This document shows, one piece after another, positions 16,235 through 25,484 of a stretch of 30,574 bases of DNA. The stretch's first letter is position 1, and every line of letters starts with the position of its first letter. The DNA comes from Lachnospiraceae bacterium UBA3802 (GTDB taxonomy: Bacteria > Bacillota > Clostridia > Lachnospirales > Lachnospiraceae). The notes below the pieces were generated by a model. That model had not been told where the DNA came from. It did not search any database and saw only the letters and a program-made list of their open reading frames with translations. The stretch is taken from NCBI GenBank assembly GCA_002369155.1, contig DFEM01000077.1:1-30574 (forward strand), given 5' to 3'. A program made the translations under genes and the position numbers.

Positions 16235-18028
16235 TTATCCAATGGGTTCAAAATCGGCTGCGCCGTGTTTGCAAAGAGGGCATACGAAATCATCGGGAAG
16301 TTCATCTCCTTCGTAAACATATCCGCATACCTTGCATACGTAGCCCTTCTTGCCTTCCGTCTCGGGCTTGGGCTTAACGTTTGACTGATAATATGTATAA
16401 GTCATGGTGTCTTTGTCAGAAAGAACTCTTGCCTCGGTAACGGTACAGATAAACATTCCGTGAGTATCAAGATCCACGTACTGCTCAACCTTAAGAGACA
16501 TGAATGCATTGATGTATTTTGATAAGAATACAAGGCCGTTGTCCGAACGAACCACGCTTTCTTCGTTGGCAAATTTATCCACGTTTCTTCCGCTTTGGAA
16601 TCCGAAGTTTTCAAATACCGAGAAAGGAGCTTCCACGGAAAGGCAGTTAACATTCATGATTCCCGTCTGCTTGATTACATGGTGCGAATAATTGTCTTTG
16701 TTGATGCATACAGCCACACGGTTGGGTGAATTGGTAACCTGTGAAATCGTGTTGACTATAAGACCGTTATCTCTCTTTCCGTCATTGGATGTAACAACGT
16801 AAAGGCCGTATCCGATTTTAAAGAGTGCCGTCAAATCGTTCTTGTTGGCAGTCTCTTCTTTGATTGCTTTGTAGTCCATGCAAAGCTCATCTGCAAGGGC
16901 ATCAATCTGAGCCATGCTTTCGTCATTCAATGCGGAAAAAATCTTAACCGTGGTATCCGTAAATGTAATGTTCTTGCAGCCTTCGAGCATGCTCCTCATT
17001 GTCTTTGCGGCAAGAGGTGCCCAGGAACCGTTTTCGATAAGTCCGACCGTTTTATTTTTGAATCCCCTCTCAGTAAGATGATTGATAAACTCTCTCATGA
17101 AAGGGAAAATCTCAGCATTGTATGTGGTGGTTGCAAGAACGATTTTTCCGTATCTGAACGCGTCTTCCACAGCCTCTGCCATATCGTCTCTTGCAAGATC
17201 CGTAACAGCCACTTTGGGACAGCCGTTGGCTTTTAATTTTTCAGCGAGAATTTCTACCGCTTTCTTTGTATGACCATATACGGATGTGTATGCGATTACA
17301 ATGCCGTCAGTCTCCACACCGTAGGATGACCATATATTGTAAAGGTTAAGATAGTAACCCAAATTCTCATTTAATACAGGTCCGTGAAGAGGACATATTG
17401 TATTAATCTCAAGTCCCGCTGCTTTCTTAAGAACCGCCTGAACCTGTGCGCCGTATTTGCCGACGATTCCGAAATAATAACGTCTGGCTTCGCATGCCCA
17501 GTCTTCCTCGACATCAAGAGCACCGAATTTGCCGAATCCGTCAGCGGAGAAAAGTACCTTGTCATATGAATCATAAGTCATGATAACTTCGGGCCAGTGA
17601 ACCATTGGCGCTGCCACGAAGTTTAAAGTATGCTTTCCGAGAGACAGCGTATCGCCCTCGGCAACTACGATTCTTCTGTCTTCAAATTCCTTTCCGAAGA
17701 AGTTCTTCATCATCGTGAATGCCTTGGATGAAGAAACTATTGTCGCATCGGGATACACATTTGCGAAATTAACAATATTTGCGGAATGATCGGGTTCCAT
17801 ATGCTGAACCACAAGATAATCGGGTTTTCTTCCTTCTAGAATATTGGCCAGATTGTCAAGCCACTCATGCGTGAAGTTCTTGTCAACGGTATCCATAATC
17901 GCGATTTTCTCATCCAAAATCACGTATGAATTGTACGCCATGCCGTTTGGAACATCGTACTGACCTTCAAAAAGATCTATGTTGTGATCGTTAACACCTG
18001 CGTATTTGATATCATTTGAAATTGTCAT
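16235..18028 (-). CDS. Flavodiiron protein with flavin reductase and rubredoxin domains
   Basis: This 597-residue cytoplasmic enzyme reduces O2 to water and/or NO to N2O. The metallo-beta-lactamase-like diiron core has ligands in HMEPDH (H76, E78, D80, H81), H144, D163 and H215. A flavodoxin domain follows at about 242-385 (TSVYGHTKKAVE), then a flavin-reductase-like FMN domain (about 398-550), and finally a rubredoxin domain with C565, C568, C583 and C586 (YVCKVCGY, FVCPLCKHG). Having electron-input domains fused in one chain should let it accept electrons with few separate partners. The ATG has GGGAGG upstream. It starts 27 bases after the MATE gene, and a promoter overlaps the MATE stop codon. 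It marks an anaerobe exposed to oxygen or nitrosative stress. Confidence 0.95.
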   Translation of the reverse strand: MTISNDIKYAGVNDHNIDLFEGQYDVPNGMAYNSYVILDEKIAIMDTVDKNFTHEWLDNLANILEGRKPDYLVVQHMEPDHSANIVNFANVYPDATIVSSSKAFTMMKNFFGKEFEDRRIVVAEGDTLSLGKHTLNFVAAPMVHWPEVIMTYDSYDKVLFSADGFGKFGALDVEEDWACEARRYYFGIVGKYGAQVQAVLKKAAGLEINTICPLHGPVLNENLGYYLNLYNIWSSYGVETDGIVIAYTSVYGHTKKAVEILAEKLKANGCPKVAVTDLARDDMAEAVEDAFRYGKIVLATTTYNAEIFPFMREFINHLTERGFKNKTVGLIENGSWAPLAAKTMRSMLEGCKNITFTDTTVKIFSALNDESMAQIDALADELCMDYKAIKEETANKNDLTALFKIGYGLYVVTSNDGKRDNGLIVNTISQVTNSPNRVAVCINKDNYSHHVIKQTGIMNVNCLSVEAPFSVFENFGFQSGRNVDKFANEESVVRSDNGLVFLSKYINAFMSLKVEQYVDLDTHGMFICTVTEARVLSDKDTMTYTYYQSNVKPKPETEGKKGYVCKVCGYVYEGDELPDDFVCPLCKHGAADFEPIG

Positions 18029-18054
18029 AATAAACCTCCCTTTTTAACCTCTTA

Positions 18055-18084
18055 ATTATACCTCTTTTTCATTTGCCCCATCAA
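18055..18084 (-). promoter_or_regulatory. Possible internal promoter for the flavodiiron gene
   Basis: On the minus strand TTGATG (18079-18084), an 18-base spacer and TATAAT (18055-18060) overlap the last codons of the MATE gene; the TAA stop is part of the -10. It would allow the flavodiiron and macro genes to be expressed without the two upstream genes. Confidence 0.4.
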
Positions 18085-19462
18085 GTTGGTTTTGATTGTT
18101 TTGCTCTTCCATTTTCATGAGTTTGTTAAGGAAATAAAGTCCCCCGAAAAGCGAGATGCAAAATGCTATCATATCGGCCACCGCCTGAGAAATCTGTACT
18201 CCGGTAAGTCCAAAGAAAACCGGAAGAATCATGATAACCGGTATGAAGCAAAGACCGGATCTGCAGGATGAAATCACGGTCGCACCGAACGCTCTTCCGG
18301 AAGCCTGCAAAAGCATGTTGGTAAGTATTATCCATACACCGAAAACATATGTGACGCACTGTGCCCGAAGTGCAAAAGAACCTACTTCGATTACCATGGC
18401 ATCTTCTTTTCTGAAAAGGGCCACAATGTAAGGCGCAAAGATAAAGCAGATTGCTCCGACAACAAGCATAAGTCCCGCGCAAACTTTTACGGAGAAAAGA
18501 AACGCATCTTTTACTCTCCTGTATTTGGCCGCTCCGTAATTGAAACTGCATACGGGTTGGAATCCCTGGCCGAATCCGATAACGGTTGAATTTAATGACA
18601 TGCTGATTTTTCCGACTATCGACATGCCGGCAATAACGGCATCAGCGTTGACAGGTCCCGCAACTCTTTTGGCAACCACGTTTAACATTATGGCGGAAAT
18701 ACTTGCAAGTCCCTGTCTGAAAAGTGAAGGAAGACCTCCCGAAACGATTTCCCAAAGATATTCGAAAGCAAAAGGATTTTTCTTTAAGGTAATCCTTATG
18801 TTTCCGGCTCTTCTTGTAGTAAAAAGAAGAATGATAAAGCTTATCAACTGTCCGGAAATCGTGGCTATAGCAGCACCCATAATTCCAAGGTTAAATCCGA
18901 AAATAAGGATCGGGTCGAGCGCAATGTTAATAACCGCTCCCGCCATGATTCCAAACATCGCCGTCTTGGCATTGCCCTGATATCTGATTTCGTTGTTTAA
19001 AACAATCGAAGCCATCATCCAGGGTGCACCGACAAGGATCGGTCCCATATAGGAACGCGCATACGGAAGTATGGTATCGGTCGAACCGAGAAGGTACGCA
19101 AGTCTGTCAAGATTCAAAAGGCCCGTTACCGCCAGAATGATTCCAAACGAAAATGCAAAAACAAATCCAGCATTGGCGATTCTTTCCGCTTCTTCCTGCT
19201 TTTGCTCTCCAAGCTTCCTTGCAAGGAAATTGCCCGAGCCGTGTCCGAACATAAAACCGAATGCCTGGATAATCGCCATAAGCGAAAATACGACTCCTAC
19301 CGCACCCGATGCAGAAGTATTTATTTTTCCTACAAAATATGTATCCACCATGTTGTAAAACGACGTAACAAGCATGCTTAAAATCGTCGGTACTGCAAGT
19401 TTTCCAACGAGAGACTGCACCGGTTCCGTCGTCATTTTGGTGAATTTTTCTTCCTGTGTCAT
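18056..19462 (-). CDS. MATE family multidrug/metabolite exporter
   Basis: This 468-residue protein has about twelve membrane helices in two similar halves and MATE hallmarks: PTILSMLVTSFYNMVDTYFV near the N-terminus, GHGSGNFLARKLGEQ in the first loop, and GFGQGFQPVCSFNYGA in the second half. Such proteins export drugs or metabolites using a sodium or proton gradient. The N-terminal EPVQSLVGKLAVPTILSM and overall length fit the DinF/MepA-like branch of Firmicutes. It starts 18 bases after the spermidine-synthase-like gene and is followed 27 bases later by the flavodiiron gene, so it sits in the middle of a tight directional cluster. The substrate cannot be told from sequence. Confidence 0.92.
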   Translation of the reverse strand: MTQEEKFTKMTTEPVQSLVGKLAVPTILSMLVTSFYNMVDTYFVGKINTSASGAVGVVFSLMAIIQAFGFMFGHGSGNFLARKLGEQKQEEAERIANAGFVFAFSFGIILAVTGLLNLDRLAYLLGSTDTILPYARSYMGPILVGAPWMMASIVLNNEIRYQGNAKTAMFGIMAGAVINIALDPILIFGFNLGIMGAAIATISGQLISFIILLFTTRRAGNIRITLKKNPFAFEYLWEIVSGGLPSLFRQGLASISAIMLNVVAKRVAGPVNADAVIAGMSIVGKISMSLNSTVIGFGQGFQPVCSFNYGAAKYRRVKDAFLFSVKVCAGLMLVVGAICFIFAPYIVALFRKEDAMVIEVGSFALRAQCVTYVFGVWIILTNMLLQASGRAFGATVISSCRSGLCFIPVIMILPVFFGLTGVQISQAVADMIAFCISLFGGLYFLNKLMKMEEQNNQNQLDGANEKEV

Positions 19463-19480
19463 TTTTATTTCCCCGTGTAT

Positions 19481-21094
19481 TTACAGGTTTTCAATAACGG
19501 CCTTGATACCGCCTTCCTTAAAAATATCCTTGTAATAAGCAAGTTCCGTCTGTATGAGTTCGTCTACAGCTTTCATTCCGAGAAGTTCCACGGGTGCCTT
19601 GTCATCGGTCATTACCAGATCGCCCGCTTCGTAAGGAACCAGTCTGTCGGATACAAGGCCCATCATCCATGTGAGTTCCTCATCCTCTTCCTTATCAATA
19701 TTCTCTTTGAATTCGTTAAGCATTGAAGGATTGTTTGATGCAAAGAATTCTCTGTTGCCGATTGCGGAAGTATCTGCATAATAAGCCTCTGAAAAAACCG
19801 AGCAGATGGTATCCGACAAATATTCGTTGATACCGCCTTCCTGATTGCTCTTCATATTCATGTTTACAACCATTACACCGTCGTCTTTTAAATGATCTTT
19901 AACGGATGTAAAGAATTCCACCGAAGACATCTGAAACGGTATCGTAATATCCTGATAAGCATCCACCATAATCACATCATACTTTTTGTCTGTCGCATTT
20001 AAATAAGCTCTGCCGTCGTAGGTTATGACATCAATGTTGTCGGGAAGTTCGAAATATTCCTTCGCAAGTTTGGTGATTTTTTCATCAATTTCGACACCTG
20101 TTATATTCAAGTCTTTGTCAAAATATCGTTCGCACTGTGTGGCAAAGGTGCCTGTTCCGTTACCGAGAATCAGAATGTCCATGGCATCCTTTTCATTAAC
20201 TCCCGCCATAAAAGGAGCGGCCATTGCATAATCGTAATAGAATCCCGTAAGGCCTTTTTCTTTAAGATAGACCGACTGGATTCCAAAGAGAACATTTGTC
20301 GAAAAATACACCGCTCTGTCATCATCATAAACCTGAAGATAATTGTAGATGGATTCTCCTTCGTACAAAAGATTGTCCTGCCAGAAAGCAAAATTGCTTT
20401 TGTATCCGAACACGCAGCATAAAAGGAAAATGATCATTCCCGCGGGAAGTCTTTTTATCTTTTTCATGCTGATTTTCGATGATATGAAATATACGGCCGA
20501 GAGAATAAGAAGAATGCCGGCGAAAATCAAAAACGTAATCGATGTGCCGACCGCCGGAATGCTTACAAATGTCGGAATAAATGTTCCGATAATGCTTCCG
20601 ATTGTATTGGCCGCATTTAAATTGCCGACGAGTTTTCCGTTGTTATCGAGATTATCGACCGTGAATTTTACCAACGACGGAGTAACCGTACCCAGAAGGA
20701 AAAGAGGGAACACGAAAATGACCATGCATGCAACGAATCCCGCAATAATAAGGAAATTGTTGTTTACGGCAAAAATCAGAATTCCCGAGATAAGCACGAT
20801 GACATATTTTCCGAGAACGGGTATCAACGCAATCCATACCGCGGCAATGATAATTCTCGCATAAAGTCTGTCGGGATTAGGATTCCTGTCGGCGCTTCTT
20901 CCGCCGTAAATATTGCCGAGAGCCATGGCTATCATTATGGTACCGATTATAATGGTCCACACAATCTGAGAAGAACTGAAATAAGGTGCCAGAAGTCTGC
21001 TGGCTCCAAGTTCAACCGCCATAACCGACATTCCCGCAAAGAATTCGGTAAGATAAAGATAAATTCTGTTTTTAAGTATAGGTCTTTGTTCCAT
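19481..21094 (-). CDS. Membrane-embedded spermidine-synthase-like protein (fused MFS/spermidine synthase type)
   Basis: This 537-residue protein has an N-terminal transporter-like half with about seven membrane helices (FFAGMSVMAVELGASRLLAP) and a soluble C-terminal half (about 245-537) of the spermidine synthase fold. The latter shows ESIYNYLQV, the nucleotide-binding glycine motif ILGNGTGTFA, VEID, YDGRAYL and MVDAYQD. These fused proteins are widespread, and real polyamine synthesis by them is mostly unproven; the Asp of DAYQD matches the catalytic position of aminopropyltransferases. It is the first gene of the directional cluster leading through the MATE exporter to the flavodiiron and macro genes. 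GGAG lies six bases before the ATG. Confidence 0.85.
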   Translation of the reverse strand: MEQRPILKNRIYLYLTEFFAGMSVMAVELGASRLLAPYFSSSQIVWTIIIGTIMIAMALGNIYGGRSADRNPNPDRLYARIIIAAVWIALIPVLGKYVIVLISGILIFAVNNNFLIIAGFVACMVIFVFPLFLLGTVTPSLVKFTVDNLDNNGKLVGNLNAANTIGSIIGTFIPTFVSIPAVGTSITFLIFAGILLILSAVYFISSKISMKKIKRLPAGMIIFLLCCVFGYKSNFAFWQDNLLYEGESIYNYLQVYDDDRAVYFSTNVLFGIQSVYLKEKGLTGFYYDYAMAAPFMAGVNEKDAMDILILGNGTGTFATQCERYFDKDLNITGVEIDEKITKLAKEYFELPDNIDVITYDGRAYLNATDKKYDVIMVDAYQDITIPFQMSSVEFFTSVKDHLKDDGVMVVNMNMKSNQEGGINEYLSDTICSVFSEAYYADTSAIGNREFFASNNPSMLNEFKENIDKEEDEELTWMMGLVSDRLVPYEAGDLVMTDDKAPVELLGMKAVDELIQTELAYYKDIFKEGGIKAVIENL

Positions 21095-21264
21095 TTTTTA
21101 CTCCGCTCGCATAAAAAATGCTTTGATTCTTTATTTTAAAATGCAGATATTTAATAATATCATAATTAAGATTAAGAGTCTACGAACGTCCTTTTCTTGT
21201 CCTTTGCTTTCGGTGTTTATTTCTTATTTTAAATAAAAAAGGGCGCGTTTGTAGCTCACGATAA

Positions 21265-21293
21265 TTGTAAACAGCCTTCTTTTATGGTAGAAT
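21265..21293 (+). promoter_or_regulatory. Promoter of the GGDEF / L,D-transpeptidase operon
   Basis: TTGTAA (21265-21270), a 17-base spacer and TAGAAT (21288-21293) form a plausible sigma-A promoter 50 bases upstream of the GTG start at 21343. It lies in the 248-base divergent gap that otherwise shows only AT-rich sequence. Confidence 0.5.
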
Positions 21294-21342
21294 TGTTCGC
21301 ACAAAAGGGACTGTTTTTTAGGTTATTTTAAGGGTTAATTTC

Positions 21343-23010
21343 GTGGAAGATTCAAACAAGGAAAAGAAAATATATCTGGATTCCAGATTTTATTACTGCC
21401 TGGTCATAGCAGTTTTTATTTGCTTTGTTTTAATTTACGCCCTTGCCAACAAAAATTACTCCCTCTACGACAATTCATCCAAGCCTTTTGACAAAAACTG
21501 GTATTACGAAAACGGTGAAAGCGTTGATTTCGACAACTTCGTATCCGACAGTAATTTTGTCATCCAAAAGAAAATCGAAAAAGGCAGTCTGATCAACAAC
21601 AAATCCCTTTGTTTTTACAGCAAAAACATCTACTTTACCGTAATTTTGGACGGTAATGTCATATACAATTATCACCCAAATCCGCCAAGAGTATTCGGAA
21701 AATCCTACGGTGTGTATCCGCATGTGATTTCCCTTCCCTCACTCTACGATGATGCGACATTAAAAATCGTGGTGGATAACCTCTACACTTCCACTCCCGG
21801 ATTCATCAAGGATATTTCCATCTCCAACGGCAATTCTTTTTTGATTAAAGAGTTAAGAAGAAACACAATGGAATTTCTTCTTTGTGCACTTGCACTGGCG
21901 CTCGGAGTAGTCGCATTTATCCTTGGAATTGCCGGCAAACATTTCGGTGACAGAAGATATGAAATCATCAGCATGGGCACTTTCGCAATGGTCTGCTCCA
22001 TCTGGATTTCATGCGAAACCACATTCTTTTCTCTTCTTGCAAGTGCACCGATAGCAGTGCATTTCGTGGATTACATGATGCTCGCAATACTTCCTCTTCC
22101 GACGGTTTTATTCGCGTCATTTATTACCAACAACAAGGAATCAAAAGCAGGCATTATAGTTGCTTTGCTTTCATCGATAAACCTGCTTATGCAGATTCTT
22201 TTGACTTCACTTAAGATAAAGGATTATCACGAACTTTTAATCGTAAGCCATATAATCCTCGGAGCCACTGTGGTTTATTCTCTTATTCTCTATATTAAGA
22301 GCATCATCCAAAAGAAGCTTCCGAGAGGAGTACATATAATCCTTGCGGCTACTTCCCTGCTTCCTCTCATTATCGGTTTGTCAGAACTTGTAAAATACAG
22401 GATTCAGCCTAGATCCTACGGCGGAACTCCCATTTATCATATAATTCTCTATATATTTATTTTCGTCTGCTGTACATATGAATTCATAAGCATCTCTGAA
22501 TTAAGCCGTAAAGGACAGTATGCGGAGATTATGGAAAAAATGGCATACACGGATTCTCTGACCGGACTTTACAACAGAGAATATTACAACAAATTCCTTG
22601 ATTCAACGCTTCCCGAAGGCGAGCACTATACATTCGTAATGCTCGACATGAACGGCCTTAAAGAAGTCAATGATACGCACGGTCATTTAATAGGTGACGA
22701 ATACATAAAAACACTCGCAAAATTCATTAAAGAATCCTTCGGCGAAAACGGAACGTGCTTCAGAATGGGCGGCGATGAATATTTGATTATTTCCGATCTT
22801 TTAAGTGTGGATCTTAAATTCCTCGACGATCTGGATACGCTCTACGAGAAAATTGCAAAATACAACGAAAGCAAGAAACTTGAAATACCTTTAAGTGTCG
22901 CAATCGGTTATTCAGACTTTACGGTAGGAAGCAGAAGCGTCAAAGAAGCTTTCAGGGAAGCCGATGCAAAAATGTATGAACGGAAAAAGAAAATGAAAGA
23001 AAATGTGTAA
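21343..23010 (+). CDS. Membrane diguanylate cyclase (7TM-DISM-like sensor plus GGDEF)
   Basis: This 555-residue protein has a first membrane helix at about 16-35, an outer domain of about 130 residues (40-170), seven further helices (about 176-383) and a cytoplasmic GGDEF domain (about 395-553). The layout matches 7TM-DISM sensors, whose outer domains are thought to bind carbohydrates or other ligands. DSLTGLYNR (404-412) opens the cyclase domain and the active-site loop is GGDEY (476-480), a tolerated F-to-Y change. No RxxD inhibitory site precedes it. It should make cyclic di-GMP. The start is GTG with AAGGG eight bases upstream. The L,D-transpeptidase gene begins 15 bases after its stop, so they form an operon. 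Confidence 0.9.
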   Translation: MEDSNKEKKIYLDSRFYYCLVIAVFICFVLIYALANKNYSLYDNSSKPFDKNWYYENGESVDFDNFVSDSNFVIQKKIEKGSLINNKSLCFYSKNIYFTVILDGNVIYNYHPNPPRVFGKSYGVYPHVISLPSLYDDATLKIVVDNLYTSTPGFIKDISISNGNSFLIKELRRNTMEFLLCALALALGVVAFILGIAGKHFGDRRYEIISMGTFAMVCSIWISCETTFFSLLASAPIAVHFVDYMMLAILPLPTVLFASFITNNKESKAGIIVALLSSINLLMQILLTSLKIKDYHELLIVSHIILGATVVYSLILYIKSIIQKKLPRGVHIILAATSLLPLIIGLSELVKYRIQPRSYGGTPIYHIILYIFIFVCCTYEFISISELSRKGQYAEIMEKMAYTDSLTGLYNREYYNKFLDSTLPEGEHYTFVMLDMNGLKEVNDTHGHLIGDEYIKTLAKFIKESFGENGTCFRMGGDEYLIISDLLSVDLKFLDDLDTLYEKIAKYNESKKLEIPLSVAIGYSDFTVGSRSVKEAFREADAKMYERKKKMKENV

Positions 23011-23025
23011 ACAAAGGAGTAAATG

Positions 23026-23991
23026 ATGAAAAAACTGTTTGGTCTAAGACCTCTGCTGCTTTTAATCCTGGCTTTCGGTCTCCTGCTTTCACTCAAAGCA
23101 ACCGTCAAAGCCGCACCGCTTAACATGCCGGACGGAACCGTATTCGATCCGATATATTATGCCGATACATATCCTGATTTGAAAGCCGCATTCGGTTACA
23201 ACGAAAAAGATCTCTGGGCTCACTACGACAAGTACGGCCGCGCAGAAGGAAGAGCCTGCACCGGAAGTACGGAGACAGTCGGAAGTGTAAAAGTCATGAA
23301 AGACAAAACACTTTTTGATGCGGCTTTTTATGCCGCTGCATATCCCGATGTAGTTGCCGTATTCGGAACCAACGAAAATCAGCTTTACAATCACTACAAA
23401 AAATACGGCAAAAAAGAAGGCCGTATGGCATTCGAAGGTCAGGTTGTAAACGCAACCGCACCTCCAAAGGTTTTAACGGGTGATGCGACATATTACATAA
23501 AAATAAACCGTCGTGCATGTACCGTTACGATTTATTCAAAAGATGAAAGCGGCAACTATACTGTTCCTTACAAGGCAATGGTATGCTCAAGCGGAAATGC
23601 CACTCCGATCGGTTCGTTCTCTCTCGGAGGAAGTGCAAGATGGCTTCAGTTCGAAGAAGGAACAGTCGGACAATATGCAAGAAGAATTACCGGTCATATC
23701 TGGTTTCACTCCGTAATGTATTACAAGAGATCCCCGGATACTCTCCTTTGGGGAGAATACAACAGACTCGGTACTGTATGTTCTCATGGATGCATCCGTC
23801 TTGCCGAAGTTGATGCACAGTGGATATATGAAAATTGTGAAGCGGGTACCATAGTAGAAATCTATGACGATCCCGACAACCCCGGACCTCTGGGAAAACC
23901 CGAACCTATAAGAATTGACGGAAACGACCCCAGACGCGGATGGGACCCCACGGATACCGATCCCGGCAATCCCTGGAAAAGTGAAGAATAA
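23026..23991 (+). CDS. Exported L,D-transpeptidase (YkuD) with two N-terminal repeats
   Basis: This 321-residue protein has a Sec signal peptide (cleavage after about residue 29, VKA|A). Two repeats of about 40 residues follow (39-79 and 97-137), each reading FDxxYYAxxYPDxxxxFGxNExxLxxHYxKYGxxEGR in pattern, probably a surface or wall-binding unit. The YkuD catalytic domain (about 155-281) has H228 and SHGCIRL with catalytic Cys256. It makes 3-3 crosslinks or other wall attachments in peptidoglycan. The tail (about 282-321) is Pro/Asp-rich. ATG 23026 is chosen because GGAG lies six bases upstream; the preceding ATG is only three bases away. It is co-transcribed with the cyclase. Confidence 0.9.
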   Translation: MKKLFGLRPLLLLILAFGLLLSLKATVKAAPLNMPDGTVFDPIYYADTYPDLKAAFGYNEKDLWAHYDKYGRAEGRACTGSTETVGSVKVMKDKTLFDAAFYAAAYPDVVAVFGTNENQLYNHYKKYGKKEGRMAFEGQVVNATAPPKVLTGDATYYIKINRRACTVTIYSKDESGNYTVPYKAMVCSSGNATPIGSFSLGGSARWLQFEEGTVGQYARRITGHIWFHSVMYYKRSPDTLLWGEYNRLGTVCSHGCIRLAEVDAQWIYENCEAGTIVEIYDDPDNPGPLGKPEPIRIDGNDPRRGWDPTDTDPGNPWKSEE

Positions 23992-24005
23992 AAGTTAAAT
24001 TAAAA

Positions 24006-24044
24006 ACCGACCTTCAATTTCGATTCGAAGGTCGGTACTTTTTT
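24006..24044. terminator. Bidirectional terminator between convergent operons
   Basis: ACCGACCTTC (24006-24015) and GAAGGTCGGT (24027-24036) form a perfect 10-bp stem with an 11-base loop. The plus strand continues with a six-T run (24039-24044) and the minus strand with five T, so it serves the transpeptidase operon and the convergent GGDEF gene. Confidence 0.85.
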
Positions 24045-24048
24045 ATAA

Positions 24049-25458
24049 TTATTCTTTTCTTCGTGATTTCTCCGGATGCATATTGTAAAACTTTGCCTTA
24101 TCCTCATACATCTTTACATCAGCTTCATGCATCGCATTTCTTATATCAAACGAAGCATCTTCGTAGCATGAACCGATTGCAAATTTTACCGTTTCGGACT
24201 TATTGGAGGCTTCACGAATTTTTTCAATCATACGGTTGAATTCATCTTCCGTTTTGTCTTCGACAATCGCAAGGAATTCATCACCGCCGACTCTGTAAAT
24301 ATCACATCCTGCAAACGTTGATTTCAAAACATCCGCAGTTTCTTTTAGAAGAGTGTCACCTGCTATATGTCCTTCGCTGTCGTTTATGGTCTTTAACCCG
24401 TTCATATCGACGAAGACGACACCGTAAGGATTGTTTATCTGATACTTGCCTGCAACAATATCGGAGATTTTGTTGTTCATCGCATTGCGATTGTATGTAT
24501 CCGTCAGCAAATCCATGACACTTAACTTTTCCATCTGCTTGTAAAGTCTTCTGTTGCTGACTTCGGAAGCCAAAAGAAACGATGTCAGTTCAAGCGTTTG
24601 TCTGGTGTGAAGCATATTGGAAGTATCAAAGTTGGTAACCCAGAAATAACCGATTGTCTCACCGTTTGTTCTCAACGGATAAAGGGCAATATTTTTTATA
24701 CCCATCATCACCATCGAGTCATACCATTCCTTGTTTTTCAGCTTGACGTTATCAAAATTGTCAATCGCCATAAAACAATTACCGCCGGCGATTAACGCAT
24801 CCCATCTTTCGATTACATTGAAGAACGAATTCTCATCAAAATCTTCGGGAATTTTTTCATTCTCATCCAACTTTAAACTTTGCGCAACGAAATCAAAAGT
24901 TTTGCTCTCAAAATCTGCCAGAATAATGGCACATCCGGTAGCTTTACAGTCTTTTCTTATGTTTTCCGTTACTTTTTGTATTGCCGCTTCAAAATCGGAA
25001 TTTTCCCTTAAAGTTATGCTGGTTTTTATTGCACTTGCAGCAGCTGCCGGCGTAACATCGCTTACTTTATCCGGATCTGCCTCAGGTGTCATGTCATACG
25101 TGAAAAGTCCGTATTGAACGTCTTCTCTGTCTGAAACCAACGGTATGAAATAATTATCCAGCCAGCCGTTGACATGTTCATCATATACATAATTGTGAAG
25201 CAAAACGTTGCTCAAAAAACTCTTGTAAGACATCCCTTCAAAACTGACATTCTTAAAAATATAATCATAGTAGGGACGTCCGGGAACAAAATCCTTCGGA
25301 TCGACATTGACTGATTTCAAATACAAATCATTGGCTGCTTCGATGCACGGTTCCCCTTTTGTGCCATCCGGATTAAGCTTAACCGATATAATACATGCAA
25401 TCTTATTGATTGTATCTACAAAAGCCTGATAATTCAAAAAATCTTCCCCCATTTTCAT
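24049..25458 (-). CDS. Cytoplasmic PAS/GAF-like diguanylate cyclase
   Basis: This protein of 469 residues has no membrane segment. The N-terminal part (about 5-125) looks PAS-like, the middle (about 150-300) looks GAF-like (CAIILADFESKTFDFVAQSL, then ALYPLRTNGETIGYFWVTNF), and the C-terminal GGDEF domain has MDLLTDTYNRNAM and an intact GGDEF loop (391-395) without an RxxD inhibitory site. It should make cyclic di-GMP in response to an intracellular signal. The start is uncertain: no good ribosome binding site precedes ATG 25458, ATG 25452 or TTG 25473; the first ATG is used here. It follows the unknown membrane gene by a short gap and ends five bases from the shared terminator. Confidence 0.88.
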   Translation of the reverse strand: MKMGEDFLNYQAFVDTINKIACIISVKLNPDGTKGEPCIEAANDLYLKSVNVDPKDFVPGRPYYDYIFKNVSFEGMSYKSFLSNVLLHNYVYDEHVNGWLDNYFIPLVSDREDVQYGLFTYDMTPEADPDKVSDVTPAAAASAIKTSITLRENSDFEAAIQKVTENIRKDCKATGCAIILADFESKTFDFVAQSLKLDENEKIPEDFDENSFFNVIERWDALIAGGNCFMAIDNFDNVKLKNKEWYDSMVMMGIKNIALYPLRTNGETIGYFWVTNFDTSNMLHTRQTLELTSFLLASEVSNRRLYKQMEKLSVMDLLTDTYNRNAMNNKISDIVAGKYQINNPYGVVFVDMNGLKTINDSEGHIAGDTLLKETADVLKSTFAGCDIYRVGGDEFLAIVEDKTEDEFNRMIEKIREASNKSETVKFAIGSCYEDASFDIRNAMHEADVKMYEDKAKFYNMHPEKSRRKE

Positions 25459-25484
25459 TTTCTGATTATTCAAACTTTATTTTA

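Noticed and set aside
21095..21342. AT-rich palindrome GATATTTAATAATATC in the divergent gap
   Set aside because: Such AT-only inverted repeats are expected by chance in this composition, and it does not align with a clear promoter.
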